Shown: positions 17,633 to 26,192, counted from the first letter of the stretch. The stretch is 43,109 bases of DNA from Pseudodesulfovibrio sp. S3 (GCF_004025585.1 NZ_QTZO01000020.1:1-43109), one strand, 5' to 3'. Numbers and translations: made by a program. The notes: a model not told the origin generated them from the letters alone.

Positions 17633-18679
17633 ATGCAAGGCAAATGCGGTCTCTTCTTCACCTCCTATCGCGGCGAAGCCCAGATATTCCCGTCCGGGTT
17701 CCAGAAAACCATGGTAGGGCTGTTCCTGGCGGCCTTGTGCCTGCTGCCCCTGACCCTCGGAACCCACATGATCTCGATCATGAACCTGATTTTCATTTCG
17801 GTCATCGGCGCGGTCTCCCTCAATCTGCTGACCGGCGTTTGCGGCCAGATATCGCTGGGCCACGGCGCGTTCATCGGCGTGGGGGCGTATGCCGCAGGGC
17901 AGTGTTCCCTGCACGGCGTGCCCTTCCCCCTGGCCATCCTGACCGGCGGGCTGATCACGGCCATGGTCGGCATGGTCTTCGGCGTTCCGTCTCTCAGGCT
18001 CAAGGGTATCTATCTGGCTATCGCCACTCTGGCTGCCCAGTTGGTGCTGGAGTACGTGTTCCTGCACGGAGGGGCTCTCACGGGCGGCTCCAACGGTCTG
18101 CTTCTCGAACCGCCGAAGATATTCGGGTTTTCCTTTGATACAGAGATGCGGATGTACTTCCTGCTTTTCACCTTTGCGGCGGCAAGCCTGATCATGGTCT
18201 CCAACATCATGCGCAGCAAGTATGGCCGGGCGTTCGTTTCCATCCGGGACTTTTATCTTTCCGCCGAGATCGTGGGCGTGAACCTGTTCTGGTACAAACT
18301 CATCGCCTTTGGCGTCAGCTCGTTTCTGGCGGGCGTGGCCGGCGGGCTGTGGGGTCACTACACGGGGTACATTTCCGCCGAGCAGTTCAACATCGGCCTG
18401 TCCATTTCCTACCTGGCCATGATCATCATCGGCGGACTGGGATCGGTCATCGGATCGGTCTTCGGGGCCGTCTTCATCGTGCTGCTACCCGAGGTGCTCA
18501 ACATGCTCGCCAATGTCCTGAATGCCTTCATCCCGGATATCGCCCAGTATATCGTGGCACTGCGCGAAGGCGTGTTCGGTCTGGTGCTCATCCTGTTCCT
18601 GATATTCGAGCCGGAAGGGCTGGCCCATCGGTGGCGGTTGGTGAAGGCGTACTGGAAGCTGTACCCCTTTGCGCATTAG
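17633..18679 (+). CDS. livM: LIV-type ABC transporter permease (LivM-like)
   Basis: Second permease, 348 aa. It has multiple membrane segments, and LTGVCGQISLGHGAFIGVGAYAAG and RLKGIYLAIATLAAQ are LivM signatures. The ATPase-contact loop is GRAFVSIRDFYLSAEIVGVN, and GGLGSVIGSVFGAVFI lies near the end. The ATG at 17633 follows GAGAGGG and comes two bases after livH. The soluble binding protein gene follows after 106 bases that include a small inverted repeat (TTCCTCGCAGTGAGGGA). Confidence 0.93.
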   Translation: MQGKCGLFFTSYRGEAQIFPSGFQKTMVGLFLAALCLLPLTLGTHMISIMNLIFISVIGAVSLNLLTGVCGQISLGHGAFIGVGAYAAGQCSLHGVPFPLAILTGGLITAMVGMVFGVPSLRLKGIYLAIATLAAQLVLEYVFLHGGALTGGSNGLLLEPPKIFGFSFDTEMRMYFLLFTFAAASLIMVSNIMRSKYGRAFVSIRDFYLSAEIVGVNLFWYKLIAFGVSSFLAGVAGGLWGHYTGYISAEQFNIGLSISYLAMIIIGGLGSVIGSVFGAVFIVLLPEVLNMLANVLNAFIPDIAQYIVALREGVFGLVLILFLIFEPEGLAHRWRLVKAYWKLYPFAH

Positions 18680-18785
18680 GGGCGGCATGGAGCTCAATCC
18701 CGCATCTTCGGAGCGGGTCAAGATAGAAACGACGGTTCCTCGCAGTGAGGGAGCGTGTAAACCTTAAATCCCTTAGGAGTTCGAA

Positions 18786-20000
18786 ATGAGGGTTGGTAAA
18801 ATCATAACTGCGGCTTGTATCATGCTTCTTGCCGGGCTGATGCTGTTTGGCTGCGGAGGCGAGGAACAGAAACCGGCAGAAACCGCAAACAAAGACGCTT
18901 CGCCCATCAAGGTGGGCGGTCTCATCGATCTGTCCGGTCCCACTTCTTCCGTGGGCGTACCCTATGCCGAAGGGCTCAAGGGCGGGGTCAAGTACATCAA
19001 CGACAACGGCGGCATCGACGGCCGCCCACTCGAATTCAACCTCCAGGACACGGCCTACAACGTCCAGCAGGGGCTTTCCATGTACAAGAAGATGGTCAAC
19101 ACGGACAAGGTCGTCTGCATCCAGGGCTACGGCTCGGCTGTGACCGAGGCCCTGGTCCGCACGCTGGCCAAGGACAAGGTGCCGGATATGTCCGCGTCCT
19201 ATTCGGCCCATTTGACCGACCCCAAGACCGCACCCTACAACTTCTTCATTGCAGCGGACTATTCCACCCAGGCTCGGGCCGCCATCAAGTACTTTCGCGA
19301 CGCCTGGACCGAAGAGCGCGCACCCAAGATCGCCTTCATCTATCCCGACCATCCGTACGGGCTTGCTCCCATTGCCGGAGCCAGGGCCTACGCACTTGAA
19401 TTGGGCTTCGAGGTCGTGGGCGAGGCCAACGTCTCCCTCAAGGCCATCGACGCCACCACCGAGCTTCTGCCCCTCAAGGAGCTGGCTCCGGATTACTGCT
19501 GGATAGGCGGTACCACGCCGTCCACTTCGGTCATCCTCAAGTCCGCCAAGAACATCGGCATGGACACGACCTTCTTCGTCAATATCTGGGGAGCTGACGA
19601 GAACCTGGCCAAGCTGGCAGGCGAGGACGCCAACGGCGCCTATTCCAACCAGGCCGCTGCGGTCTATGGTCAGGATGTGCCCGGCATGAAGGCGATCATG
19701 GAGGTCACCGACAATGTGCCGCAGATGACGCACTACACCCGGGGATTCGTCTCCGTGCTGGTCATGGCCGAAGGCATGAAGCGTGCCCTTGCCAACGGTC
19801 CGCTCACCGGCGAGTCCCTCAAGACCTCCCTGGAGACCCTGCGCGACTTCGACCCCATGGGGCTGGCTCCGCTCATCTCCTACTTCCCGGATGACCACCG
19901 CCCGAACATGGCTGTCTTCCTGTACATCATCAAGGACGGCAAACTGACCTTCGTGAAAGAACAGATCCTGGAACGCCGCGCCGACTGGCTCGGTCATTAA
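18786..20000 (+). CDS. livK: LIV-type substrate-binding lipoprotein (LivK-like)
   Basis: Periplasmic receptor of the importer; 404 aa. A lipoprotein signal peptide with Cys23 (LFGC) anchors it to a membrane. The mature protein has the type I periplasmic-binding fold: KVGGLIDLSGPTSSVGVPYAEGLKGGVKYIN, NGGIDGRPLEF and the mid-domain TRGFVSVLVMAEGMKRAL. These receptors bind branched-chain amino acids, amides, aromatic acids or urea; the ligand here is not evident. The ATG at 18786 follows TTAGGAG. A strong hairpin (20014-20047) lies just after the stop, so transcript levels may drop before livF. Confidence 0.92.
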   Translation: MRVGKIITAACIMLLAGLMLFGCGGEEQKPAETANKDASPIKVGGLIDLSGPTSSVGVPYAEGLKGGVKYINDNGGIDGRPLEFNLQDTAYNVQQGLSMYKKMVNTDKVVCIQGYGSAVTEALVRTLAKDKVPDMSASYSAHLTDPKTAPYNFFIAADYSTQARAAIKYFRDAWTEERAPKIAFIYPDHPYGLAPIAGARAYALELGFEVVGEANVSLKAIDATTELLPLKELAPDYCWIGGTTPSTSVILKSAKNIGMDTTFFVNIWGADENLAKLAGEDANGAYSNQAAAVYGQDVPGMKAIMEVTDNVPQMTHYTRGFVSVLVMAEGMKRALANGPLTGESLKTSLETLRDFDPMGLAPLISYFPDDHRPNMAVFLYIIKDGKLTFVKEQILERRADWLGH

Positions 20001-20013
20001 TCTAGAATGAAGA

Positions 20014-20047
20014 CCGGGGGAAACCTCCTGAAAGAGGTTTCCCCCGG
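20014..20047 (+). terminator. Strong hairpin after livK; related to repeat R3
   Basis: A perfect 14-bp stem (CCGGGGGAAACCTC with GAGGTTTCCCCCGG) with a six-base loop CTGAAA and no T tract. The following CTTCCAGAACTTTCC resembles the CCAAAACTTT end of repeat R3, so this looks like a diverged R3 copy in reverse orientation. It probably stabilises the 3' end of livK mRNA or attenuates read-through to livF. A second inverted repeat (arms CCACGCCGCGCG and CGTGCGGCGTGG) follows at about 20062-20131. Confidence 0.65.
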
Positions 20048-20213
20048 CTCCCCCTTCCAGAACTTTCCGGTGCCACGCCGCGCGTCAGGAAGGGGAGGGC
20101 CGGAAGCTTTCCCGTGCGGCGTGGAGGGCGTGAGTCCGCGAAGGTCGCGCCTCTTGAGAACGAAGACAACCGCCGCCTGCGCCCCGGATGATTCCGTATG
20201 TCCACCCAGCGGC

Positions 20214-20281
20214 GCGACAAAAAGTTTTGGAGGGTTCTTAGGGAACCTTTTTCAAAAGATTCCCTAAGCCGCCGGAGGCAA
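20214..20281 (+). repeat. Interspersed repeat R3, copy 1, carrying the livF ribosome-binding site
   Basis: 68 bases nearly identical to 21294-21360. It starts GCGACAAAAAAGTTTTGGAG, has a hairpin with arms TTAGGGAA and TTCCCTAA around CCTTTTTCAAAAGA, and ends GCCGCCGGAGGCA. The terminal GGAGG lies five bases before the GTG start of livF, so the repeat supplies that gene's Shine-Dalgarno. Confidence 0.85.
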
Positions 20282-20283
20282 GT

Positions 20284-21084
20284 GTGAGTGATATTCTGAA
20301 GGTAGAGAATCTGGAAGTCGTGTACAACGACGTGGTCCTGGTCCTGAAGGGGCTGTCCCTGGCCTGTCCCGAGGGACGGATCACGGCCCTGCTCGGGGCC
20401 AACGGGGCGGGCAAGTCCACCACGCTCAAGGCCATTTCCGGTCTGCTGCAATGCGAGGACGGCAAGGTCACGGACGGTGTCGTTTTGTACCGGGGCGAAC
20501 CCATTCAAGGGGTTGTCCCGGAAAAGATCGTACGCAAGGGCATTTTCCAGGTCATGGAAGGCCGTCGCATCTTCGAAGACCTGACCGTGGAGGAGAATCT
20601 CAAATGCGGGGCGTTCACCCGCCCGCGTTCAGAAATTGCCGACTCCCTGGCATTGGTTTACGAATATTTCCCGCGTCTCAAGGAGCGGCGCAAACAACTG
20701 GCGGGATACATGTCCGGCGGCGAACAGCAGATGTGTGCCATCGGCCGCGCGGTCATGGCCAAGCCCAAACTGCTCCTCCTTGACGAACCGTCCCTGGGGC
20801 TGGCTCCGTTGCTGGTGGAAGAAATCTTCGACATCATCAAGAAGTTCAACAGCAAAGAGGGCGTGACCATCCTGCTCGTGGAGCAGAACGCCCGGGCCGC
20901 CCTGTCCGTGGCGGAATCCGCCTACATCATGGAAAACGGTCGAGTGGTCATGGACGGCAAGGCGTCCGACCTGCTCAACAACCCGGACGTGCAGGAGTTC
21001 TACCTGGGCATGGGACATGCCGGGGCCAAAAAAAGCTACCGGGATGTAAAGCACTATCGCAGAAGAAAACGTTGGCTCGGATGA
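20284..21084 (+). CDS. livF: LIV-type ABC transporter ATP-binding protein (LivF-like)
   Basis: Second ATPase subunit, 266 aa. Walker A is LGANGAGKSTT, then the Q-loop FQVMEGRRIFEDLTVEEN, the signature MSGGEQQMCAIGRAVM, Walker B LLLLDEPSLGLAP and the switch region LLVEQNARAALSVAE. Start GTG at 20284 (MSDILKVENLEVVYND). The extra C-terminal tail beyond YLGMGHAG is basic and not typical. It is separated from livK by 283 bases of repeats, and its ribosome-binding site lies in repeat R3. Confidence 0.93.
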   Translation: MSDILKVENLEVVYNDVVLVLKGLSLACPEGRITALLGANGAGKSTTLKAISGLLQCEDGKVTDGVVLYRGEPIQGVVPEKIVRKGIFQVMEGRRIFEDLTVEENLKCGAFTRPRSEIADSLALVYEYFPRLKERRKQLAGYMSGGEQQMCAIGRAVMAKPKLLLLDEPSLGLAPLLVEEIFDIIKKFNSKEGVTILLVEQNARAALSVAESAYIMENGRVVMDGKASDLLNNPDVQEFYLGMGHAGAKKSYRDVKHYRRRKRWLG

Positions 21085-21098
21085 CGGCAGGGGCCCTC

Positions 21099-21138
21099 TG
21101 CACATTTTTCGCGGTTGTTACGGCCGCGAGAAAATGCA
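21099..21138 (+). repeat. Hairpin repeat R4 after livF, copy 1
   Basis: Inverted repeat pairing TGCACATTTTTCGCGG with CCGCGAGAAAATGCA, imperfect by two bases. The same GTGCATTTTCTCG and CGAAAAATGTGC arms recur at 32654-32730. It may act as a transcript end for livF. At 21277-21294 a separate perfect hairpin (CTCCGCC-GATA-GGCGGAG) precedes the next repeat. Confidence 0.55.
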
Positions 21139-21293
21139 CAGTTGACCCACTCTCACAAGCCTCTAAGTGTTTTTTTGGGTATTAGGTTGAGGTCCTGGTT
21201 GTGAAGAATGAGTGTCGTGGTAGAAATAATTTTCCATCTGTCGTACAGCGAACACAGGGTGATTTCAGGCAGGACTCTCCGCCGATAGGCGGA

Positions 21294-21360
21294 GCGATAA
21301 AAAGTTTTGGAGGGTTCTTAGGGAACCTTTTTCAAAATGTTCCCTAAGCCGCCGGAGGCA
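21294..21360 (+). repeat. Interspersed repeat R3, copy 2, carrying the ribosome-binding site of the PaaK-like gene
   Basis: Same element as 20214-20281 with only a few differences: one fewer A in the A run, GATA for GACA, and TGTT for GATT in the hairpin. It ends GCCGCCGGAGGCA. The GGAGG lies about eight bases before the ATG at 21367. Confidence 0.85.
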
Positions 21361-21366
21361 TTCTTG

Positions 21367-22605
21367 ATGTATTACACCGAGTATGAGACCGAGCCGCGCG
21401 AGAAGCGGATGAAGCGCAAGTGGAAGGGTGTCCGGGAGGTGCTCATGGAGGCGGAAAGGGCCTCGGGCGAATTCCAGGCGCGCCTGCAAGCCATGGGCGC
21501 CTGTGCCAAGGATTTCAAGGACTGGAACGATTACGGCAAGATCCCGCCCCTGCGCAAGAAGGACATCATCAAGTGGCAAAAGGAACACGGCATCGGCTGG
21601 TTCCTCAACTGTACGCCCGGCGAGCTCGGGCGCATCTACCAGTCCCCCGGCCCCATTTTTGATCCCGAGGGCGTGGAACCTGACTACTGGGCCTGGTCCG
21701 AGGGGTTCTTCGCCGCCGGATTCCGGCCAGGCGATCTGGCCCAGATGACCTTTTCCTATCACATGACCCCGGCGGGCCTCATGTTGGAGGAGCCGCTTCG
21801 GGACATCGGATGCGCGGTCATTCCGGCCGGGCCCGGCAATACCGAAAAACAGATCGAGTTTCTGACGAGCCTGCCGGTCACGGCCTTTGTGGGCATGGCC
21901 AGCTACCTCAAGATCATCGGCCAGAAGGCCCTGGCGGCAGGTCTTGATCTCAGAGAGGATTTCCATCTGGAAAAGGCCTATGTGGCAGCCGAACCCTTGT
22001 CCGAAGCGTTGCGCGCCGAGGTGGAGGAGATGTTCGGCATCACCGTCCGCCAGGGTTACGGCACGGCGGACGTGGGCTGCATCGCCTACGAGTGCATGGA
22101 ACTGGGCGGCATGCACCTGTCCAATTACCGCCACGTCGAGATATGCGATCCGGCCACGGGATTGCCCCTGCCCGACGGCGAGCTGGGCGAGGTGGTGGTC
22201 ACGCCGTTTTTCACCGATTATCCCCTGGTGCGCCTGGCCACGGGCGATCTTTCCTCCATTGATACGGCTCTGTGCACGTGTGGCCGGACTGCCCGAAAAC
22301 TGACGGGCTGGAAGGGCCGCGCAGACGATACCGCCAAGGTGAAAGGGCAGTTTGTCTATCCCGGCCAGGCTGGGGCGGTTTTTGCCAAGCATCCGGATAT
22401 TTCCGGCTGGCAGATTCGGGTAAAGAGTGTTATGGGCAGAGACGAGTTGGTGGTCGCGGTGGAAACCGCACAGCCCATTGACGAGGAAAAGTTCATCGCC
22501 GACTTTCAGGCGATCATGAAATTGAGACCTGTCGTCGAGACAGTTGCGCCCGGCACATTGCCGGAGAACGCACCCCGTCTTGTCGATGCAAGGACTTTCG
22601 ATTAA
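21367..22605 (+). CDS. PaaK-like (phenylacetate-CoA ligase family) protein with altered P-loop
   Basis: A 412-aa member of the PaaK branch of adenylate-forming enzymes: WNDYGKIPPLRKKDI near the N-terminus, TPAGLMLEEPLRDIGCAVIPAGPGNTEKQIEFL, RQGYGTADVGCIAYEC (the YG(S/T) A5-type motif), RLATGDLSSI and CGRTARKLTGWKGRADDTAKVKG. The usual phosphate-binding SSGTTGKP is replaced by QSPGPIFDPEG (92-102), so ATP-dependent ligase activity is uncertain. PaaK proteins in anaerobes make arylacetyl-CoA and are often next to ACT proteins and indolepyruvate oxidoreductase; here the context is a LIV-type transporter. ATG 21367 was chosen on the GGAGG of repeat R3. Confidence 0.82.
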   Translation: MYYTEYETEPREKRMKRKWKGVREVLMEAERASGEFQARLQAMGACAKDFKDWNDYGKIPPLRKKDIIKWQKEHGIGWFLNCTPGELGRIYQSPGPIFDPEGVEPDYWAWSEGFFAAGFRPGDLAQMTFSYHMTPAGLMLEEPLRDIGCAVIPAGPGNTEKQIEFLTSLPVTAFVGMASYLKIIGQKALAAGLDLREDFHLEKAYVAAEPLSEALRAEVEEMFGITVRQGYGTADVGCIAYECMELGGMHLSNYRHVEICDPATGLPLPDGELGEVVVTPFFTDYPLVRLATGDLSSIDTALCTCGRTARKLTGWKGRADDTAKVKGQFVYPGQAGAVFAKHPDISGWQIRVKSVMGRDELVVAVETAQPIDEEKFIADFQAIMKLRPVVETVAPGTLPENAPRLVDARTFD

Positions 22606-22837
22606 CTCCGGTTTGTCAGCCGGGATTGCGGTCCTAATCGAACTGGGCGGTGCCAAGAGCATCGCCCTTTTTGGTGGGCTGGAGCGGGGCAAGGATTTGC
22701 CTTCAATTCTCCAGGCTCCTTCGAAGTGTCAATACGTGGTATGCGTACTCCGAGTTGGTTGTTCTTGCGGCTGTAGGCACAGTTTGTTACTGCATCCGAC
22801 AAACGGTATCAGTTCTGTTCAATGAAGGAGAAAATCA

Positions 22838-23722
22838 GTGGGACTTAGTTTTCCGGCTGTTCAAGCTATAGTGGGGCTTTGGAAGGACAAGCATTTCGAG
22901 GGCAAGAAGAAAGTGCTCGAAATCGGTTCACAAGAGTTGCATCTCACCTTTGATGATTTTAAGAATCTTATGGAATCATACGGAGTTGATGGATTCCAGG
23001 AAAAGAATTTTGAGGAATGGGGGTGGGAAGACCGCGGCAAATGCTATTTTGCTGAAAGGCTCTATTCTTTGTTGGGGTTTGAGGACTATGCGTGTTTTGA
23101 CATGAATGGAGACAACAAGGCTATTGCGCATGACCTTAATTTCCCTTTCATGGACGATTCGCATTGGGGTCAATACGACCTGGTGACTGATTTCGGATGT
23201 GCAGAGCATATCTTCAATGTGTCTGAAGTCTACAGAACCATGCATCAGGTCTGTCGCCCCGGCGGCATATTTATCCATTGCCAGCAGATGTTCAATACGA
23301 ATGGGTACTATTTGTTTGAGCCTTCCTTTTACGAAGATATTGCTGCGGCCAACGGGTATGAAATTCTTTTTTCCAGTTTCATCGTAACAGCCCATTCCTC
23401 CATAAAGGAGTCCGGGAAATATTCTTGGCTTCTTCCCATGTCCAGCGAATTAATCGAGATCATGGACTGGACAAAAATAAGCAGCATTGGATTGCTGTAT
23501 GCCATGAAGAAGACGAAGGATGCAGACTTTCAGCTGCCATACCAAGGCAGCTATATGAGCACCATGTACGGCAACCTGGGGTATGACATAGCTTCCCTTT
23601 CGACATACAGGCGCCCCACCAGGACGTATGTCCCTGTGTTTGAGAGAAAGGACGACATTAGTTCCCGTGAATTCAAACGAGTGTGCAGGAGTTATTTTAA
23701 GAAAAAACTAGGACTGCGCTAG
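22838..23722 (+). CDS. Class I SAM-dependent methyltransferase-like protein
   Basis: A 294-aa protein with a Rossmann-type methyltransferase core: KKVLEIGSQELHL (SAM motif I), then YDLVTDFGCAEHIFNVSEVYRTMHQVCRPGGIFIHCQQM, where the acidic and post-II segments are seen. The start is GTG at 22838 after AAGGAG at eight bases. The gene is AT-richer than its neighbours and has no operon partner, consistent with acquisition. The layout resembles methyltransferases in surface polysaccharide clusters, but the substrate is unknown. The 232 bases before it (22606-22837) show nothing recognisable. Confidence 0.75.
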   Translation: MGLSFPAVQAIVGLWKDKHFEGKKKVLEIGSQELHLTFDDFKNLMESYGVDGFQEKNFEEWGWEDRGKCYFAERLYSLLGFEDYACFDMNGDNKAIAHDLNFPFMDDSHWGQYDLVTDFGCAEHIFNVSEVYRTMHQVCRPGGIFIHCQQMFNTNGYYLFEPSFYEDIAAANGYEILFSSFIVTAHSSIKESGKYSWLLPMSSELIEIMDWTKISSIGLLYAMKKTKDADFQLPYQGSYMSTMYGNLGYDIASLSTYRRPTRTYVPVFERKDDISSREFKRVCRSYFKKKLGLR

Positions 23723-24292
23723 CCCTCCAAAAACATCTGCTGCACGGGTAAGGAATAGCATTTTCCTGGTTTGAGGATGCCTTGGAAAATAGAAACAACA
23801 TGGTTTTCCTGTGTGCCGGGATTTTGTACCGTGGTTGTCCCTGTGTGAAGCTCTCTGTGAGGGTACGTGTTTTTCATATAAGTATAGGTTTTATCAAAAT
23901 CGCATCGAGGAGTTTTTATGTTCATGAGATCATTGGAGATTGTTCCTCGCGTTGCCGACAACAGGTAGCACGTAGGTCACAGAATGATCTGGTTCTGGCC
24001 CTGGCGGAACCCTATGATTCCATAAGAGGATTCTTCTGTTTTCCTCCCGGCTTGAGCCGTTTCGGACCACTGTTCGGTGTTCCGTCTATTTTCGTGTTCC
24101 CCATTGTGTCGGCAACGTGTCATTGCCTGCGATTCATGACAAGTATGTAGTATTCCGGTTGCTGGACATCCGTGTCCCTTGTAGCTGCCGCAGCCGGACT
24201 GCCTGCTTTCCGTTGAACAACCCTGATACGCGGCAGGGATATCGTGCTTATTATTGCCGCGGTGTCGGAGTATCAAGAAATGGTGGTACCAA
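23723..24292. other. Long gap without a supported gene
   Basis: 570 bases between the methyltransferase and rsgA. A 16-codon ORF (MFMRSLEIVPRVADNR) starts at 23918 after GAGGAG at good spacing. It could be a small protein, a leader peptide, or the start of a broken gene. A 122-aa plus-strand frame and a 157-aa minus-strand frame also cross the gap but lack ribosome-binding sites and recognisable sequence. Composition is AT-rich as in the preceding gene. Confidence 0.4.
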
Positions 24293-25408
24293 ATGAATGG
24301 AACAATTGAATCATACGAAGAATCTTCAAGGATGACGGCACTTATCTCCATGGGGTGGAATGCCTTTTTCCAGGAACATGCTGTAGGGCAGGGTGTTCCC
24401 GCCAGGGTTTTCAGTGTGAATAAAAACCAGTTTATCCTGAGTCTGGGCAACGAGACCTGCCAGGTCAGGATATCCGGGAAACTGCGTTATCAGACCGCTT
24501 CCGCCAATGCCGGGGTTTTGTATCCCGTTGTCGGTGACTGGGTCCTCGTACAGGACCTGACCATCACCAAGGTTTTGCCTCGGCGGAACATGTTGGCGCG
24601 GGGCGCTGCCGGAGGCCGTGGAAGGAACAATGCCCCTGCCACGGGAGAACAGGTCATGGCTGCCAATCTGGATACGGTATGCATTGTCTGCGGCCTTGAC
24701 CGCGATTTCAATGTGCGCCGGATCGAGCGCTATCTGACCCTTGTCTACAACTGCGGTTTGCATCCTGTGATCGTCCTGACCAAGGCGGACCTGCATGATG
24801 CGCCGAGAGCCTGTGCGGACGAAGTGAGGGAAATCGCTGTCGGGGTTCCCGTGCACCTCGTGGCTGCGTCCGAGGAAACCGGACTGCTCGAACTTGAGCA
24901 GTATCTTGCCTCAGGGAAAACCGTCACCATGATCGGCTCGTCCGGAGCAGGCAAATCCACGCTTCTGAACAGGCTCTATGGCGAAGCTATCCAGTCGACA
25001 GGAGCGGTCAGCCAGAGTGTGGGCAAAGGGAAGCACACCACAACGGGGCGTGACCTGATTGTCATGCCTCAGGGCGGGATGATGATCGACAATCCCGGTA
25101 TCCGGGAAATCGCGTTTTATGACAATGACGGCGGAGTGGAAAGCGCCTTTGCAGATATCGAACAGTTGGCTCAGGGCTGCCGCTTCCCCGATTGCAGCCA
25201 TCTGCATGCATATGGTTGTCGTGTTCTCGAAGCTGCCGCAAATGGGGAGCTTTCACAGGAGCGGCTCGAAAGCTACTACAAGATGAAACGGGAACTCGAC
25301 TACCTCTCTGATCGACAACACAACAGTGCGGACAGGGTGGAAAAGAAACGATGGAAAGGTGTTTCCATGCGTGTGAAGAAAATGAAGAAAACCACGCGGA
25401 AGTGGTAA
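24293..25408 (+). CDS. rsgA: Ribosome small-subunit-dependent GTPase A
   Basis: Circularly permuted GTPase that checks late 30S subunit assembly and releases RbfA. The 371-aa product has an N-terminal OB-fold (about 30-95), then the permuted motifs G4 VLTKADL (161-167), P-loop GSSGAGKSTL (215-224), the KGKHTT switch and G3 DNPG (266-269, usually DTPG). The C-terminal zinc site is C296-x4-C301-x-H303-x5-C309. ATG 24293 starts MNGTIESYEE; an in-frame ATG 13 codons upstream is less likely. The basic lysine-rich tail is normal for the family. Confidence 0.93.
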   Translation: MNGTIESYEESSRMTALISMGWNAFFQEHAVGQGVPARVFSVNKNQFILSLGNETCQVRISGKLRYQTASANAGVLYPVVGDWVLVQDLTITKVLPRRNMLARGAAGGRGRNNAPATGEQVMAANLDTVCIVCGLDRDFNVRRIERYLTLVYNCGLHPVIVLTKADLHDAPRACADEVREIAVGVPVHLVAASEETGLLELEQYLASGKTVTMIGSSGAGKSTLLNRLYGEAIQSTGAVSQSVGKGKHTTTGRDLIVMPQGGMMIDNPGIREIAFYDNDGGVESAFADIEQLAQGCRFPDCSHLHAYGCRVLEAAANGELSQERLESYYKMKRELDYLSDRQHNSADRVEKKRWKGVSMRVKKMKKTTRKW

Positions 25409-25473
25409 AGATTCATATCCTGGCACAGAAAAGAGTCAGGCCTGTATTGCCAGAGATCTGATTGAACCGGATG

Positions 25474-25530
25474 AAAAAAGGCCCGGACCCGTTGCGTGTT
25501 TCAATGCGCAAGGGTCCGGGTCTGTCTTTG
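25474..25530. terminator. Bidirectional terminator between rsgA and the Cys HesB gene
   Basis: Arms CCCGGACCC-G-TTGCG and CGCAA-GGGTCCGGG, 14 bp with one bulge, with six A on the left and a T-rich right side. The genes on either side converge here. Confidence 0.8.
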
Positions 25531-25580
25531 TCTAGGCGATATCTGCGGTTTCAAGGATGGCCTTGAATCATTTGCCGCAA

Positions 25581-25931
25581 TTAGTGACCGCAGCCGCAAC
25601 CGCCCGAGCCTGCGGAACCGCAGGAGCTTGCCGAGGTGCAGCCGCATCCTGCGCTGCCGCCGCCAACCTGGTTCTCGGATTCGACATTGAATCCGTACTG
25701 AGTCATGTCGACGGTGACCGCTCCGGTTGCCTCGGCCAGTTCTTCCTGGATAAGGAAGGTGAAGGCATCCTGCTCAACGGTTTTGTCGCCGTCGCGGACC
25801 TCGTCAAGGGCCAGGGACAGGCGCGGTCCTGAGCACCCTCCGTCAGCCAGGTGAACGCGGATGGGCTGGATCTCTTTGCCGTCGAAATATCTGGTCAATT
25901 CCTGTTTTGCTGAGTCAGTGACAGTGATCAT
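25581..25931 (-). CDS. IscA/HesB-like protein, cysteine form
   Basis: A 116-aa HesB/IscA-family protein with the first cluster ligand in GGCSGPRLSLALDE (Cys33). Family members carry or deliver iron-sulfur clusters or iron. The C-terminal part is not the usual CGCG-S-F ending but a long glycine-serine-cysteine tail with nine cysteines (CGCTSASSCGSAGSGGCGCGH at the end), which could bind several metal ions. ATG 25931 follows AAGGAG. The gene is a close paralogue of the Sec form 260 bases upstream on the same strand, each with its own terminator. Confidence 0.85.
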   Translation of the reverse strand: MITVTDSAKQELTRYFDGKEIQPIRVHLADGGCSGPRLSLALDEVRDGDKTVEQDAFTFLIQEELAEATGAVTVDMTQYGFNVESENQVGGGSAGCGCTSASSCGSAGSGGCGCGH

Positions 25932-26051
25932 GTTGTTCTCCTTGGGATAAATAGTATTTCAAAGAGAATAAGTATGATCTATTCCTTGTAAAGAGAAAAG
26001 CAATAAAAAAAGGGAGAGAAGGCCGGATGGCGAGAAAATGTGAAGCGCGGG

Positions 26052-26118
26052 GCGCAAAAAAAGGCCCGGAACCGTCGCGTATCGGAGTACGCATTGGTGC
26101 GGGCCTTTTTTCGTGCGC
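26052..26118. terminator. Strong bidirectional terminator between the two HesB genes
   Basis: AAGGCCCG pairs with CGGGCCTT with A7 before and T6 after, an inner GCGTA-TACGC pair, and outer GGCGC/GCGCC arms. It ends the selenoprotein transcript on the minus strand. Confidence 0.85.
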
Positions 26119-26192
26119 CTGGGGTGCAAGATCATGTACGGCGAAAAATCGTCAACAATTCACTTAACCCGGCAGGTCGCAGCTTATAGTCG

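Noticed and set aside
23782..24150. A 122-aa ORF in the gap before rsgA
   Set aside because: No ribosome-binding site, low-complexity translation and no family resemblance.
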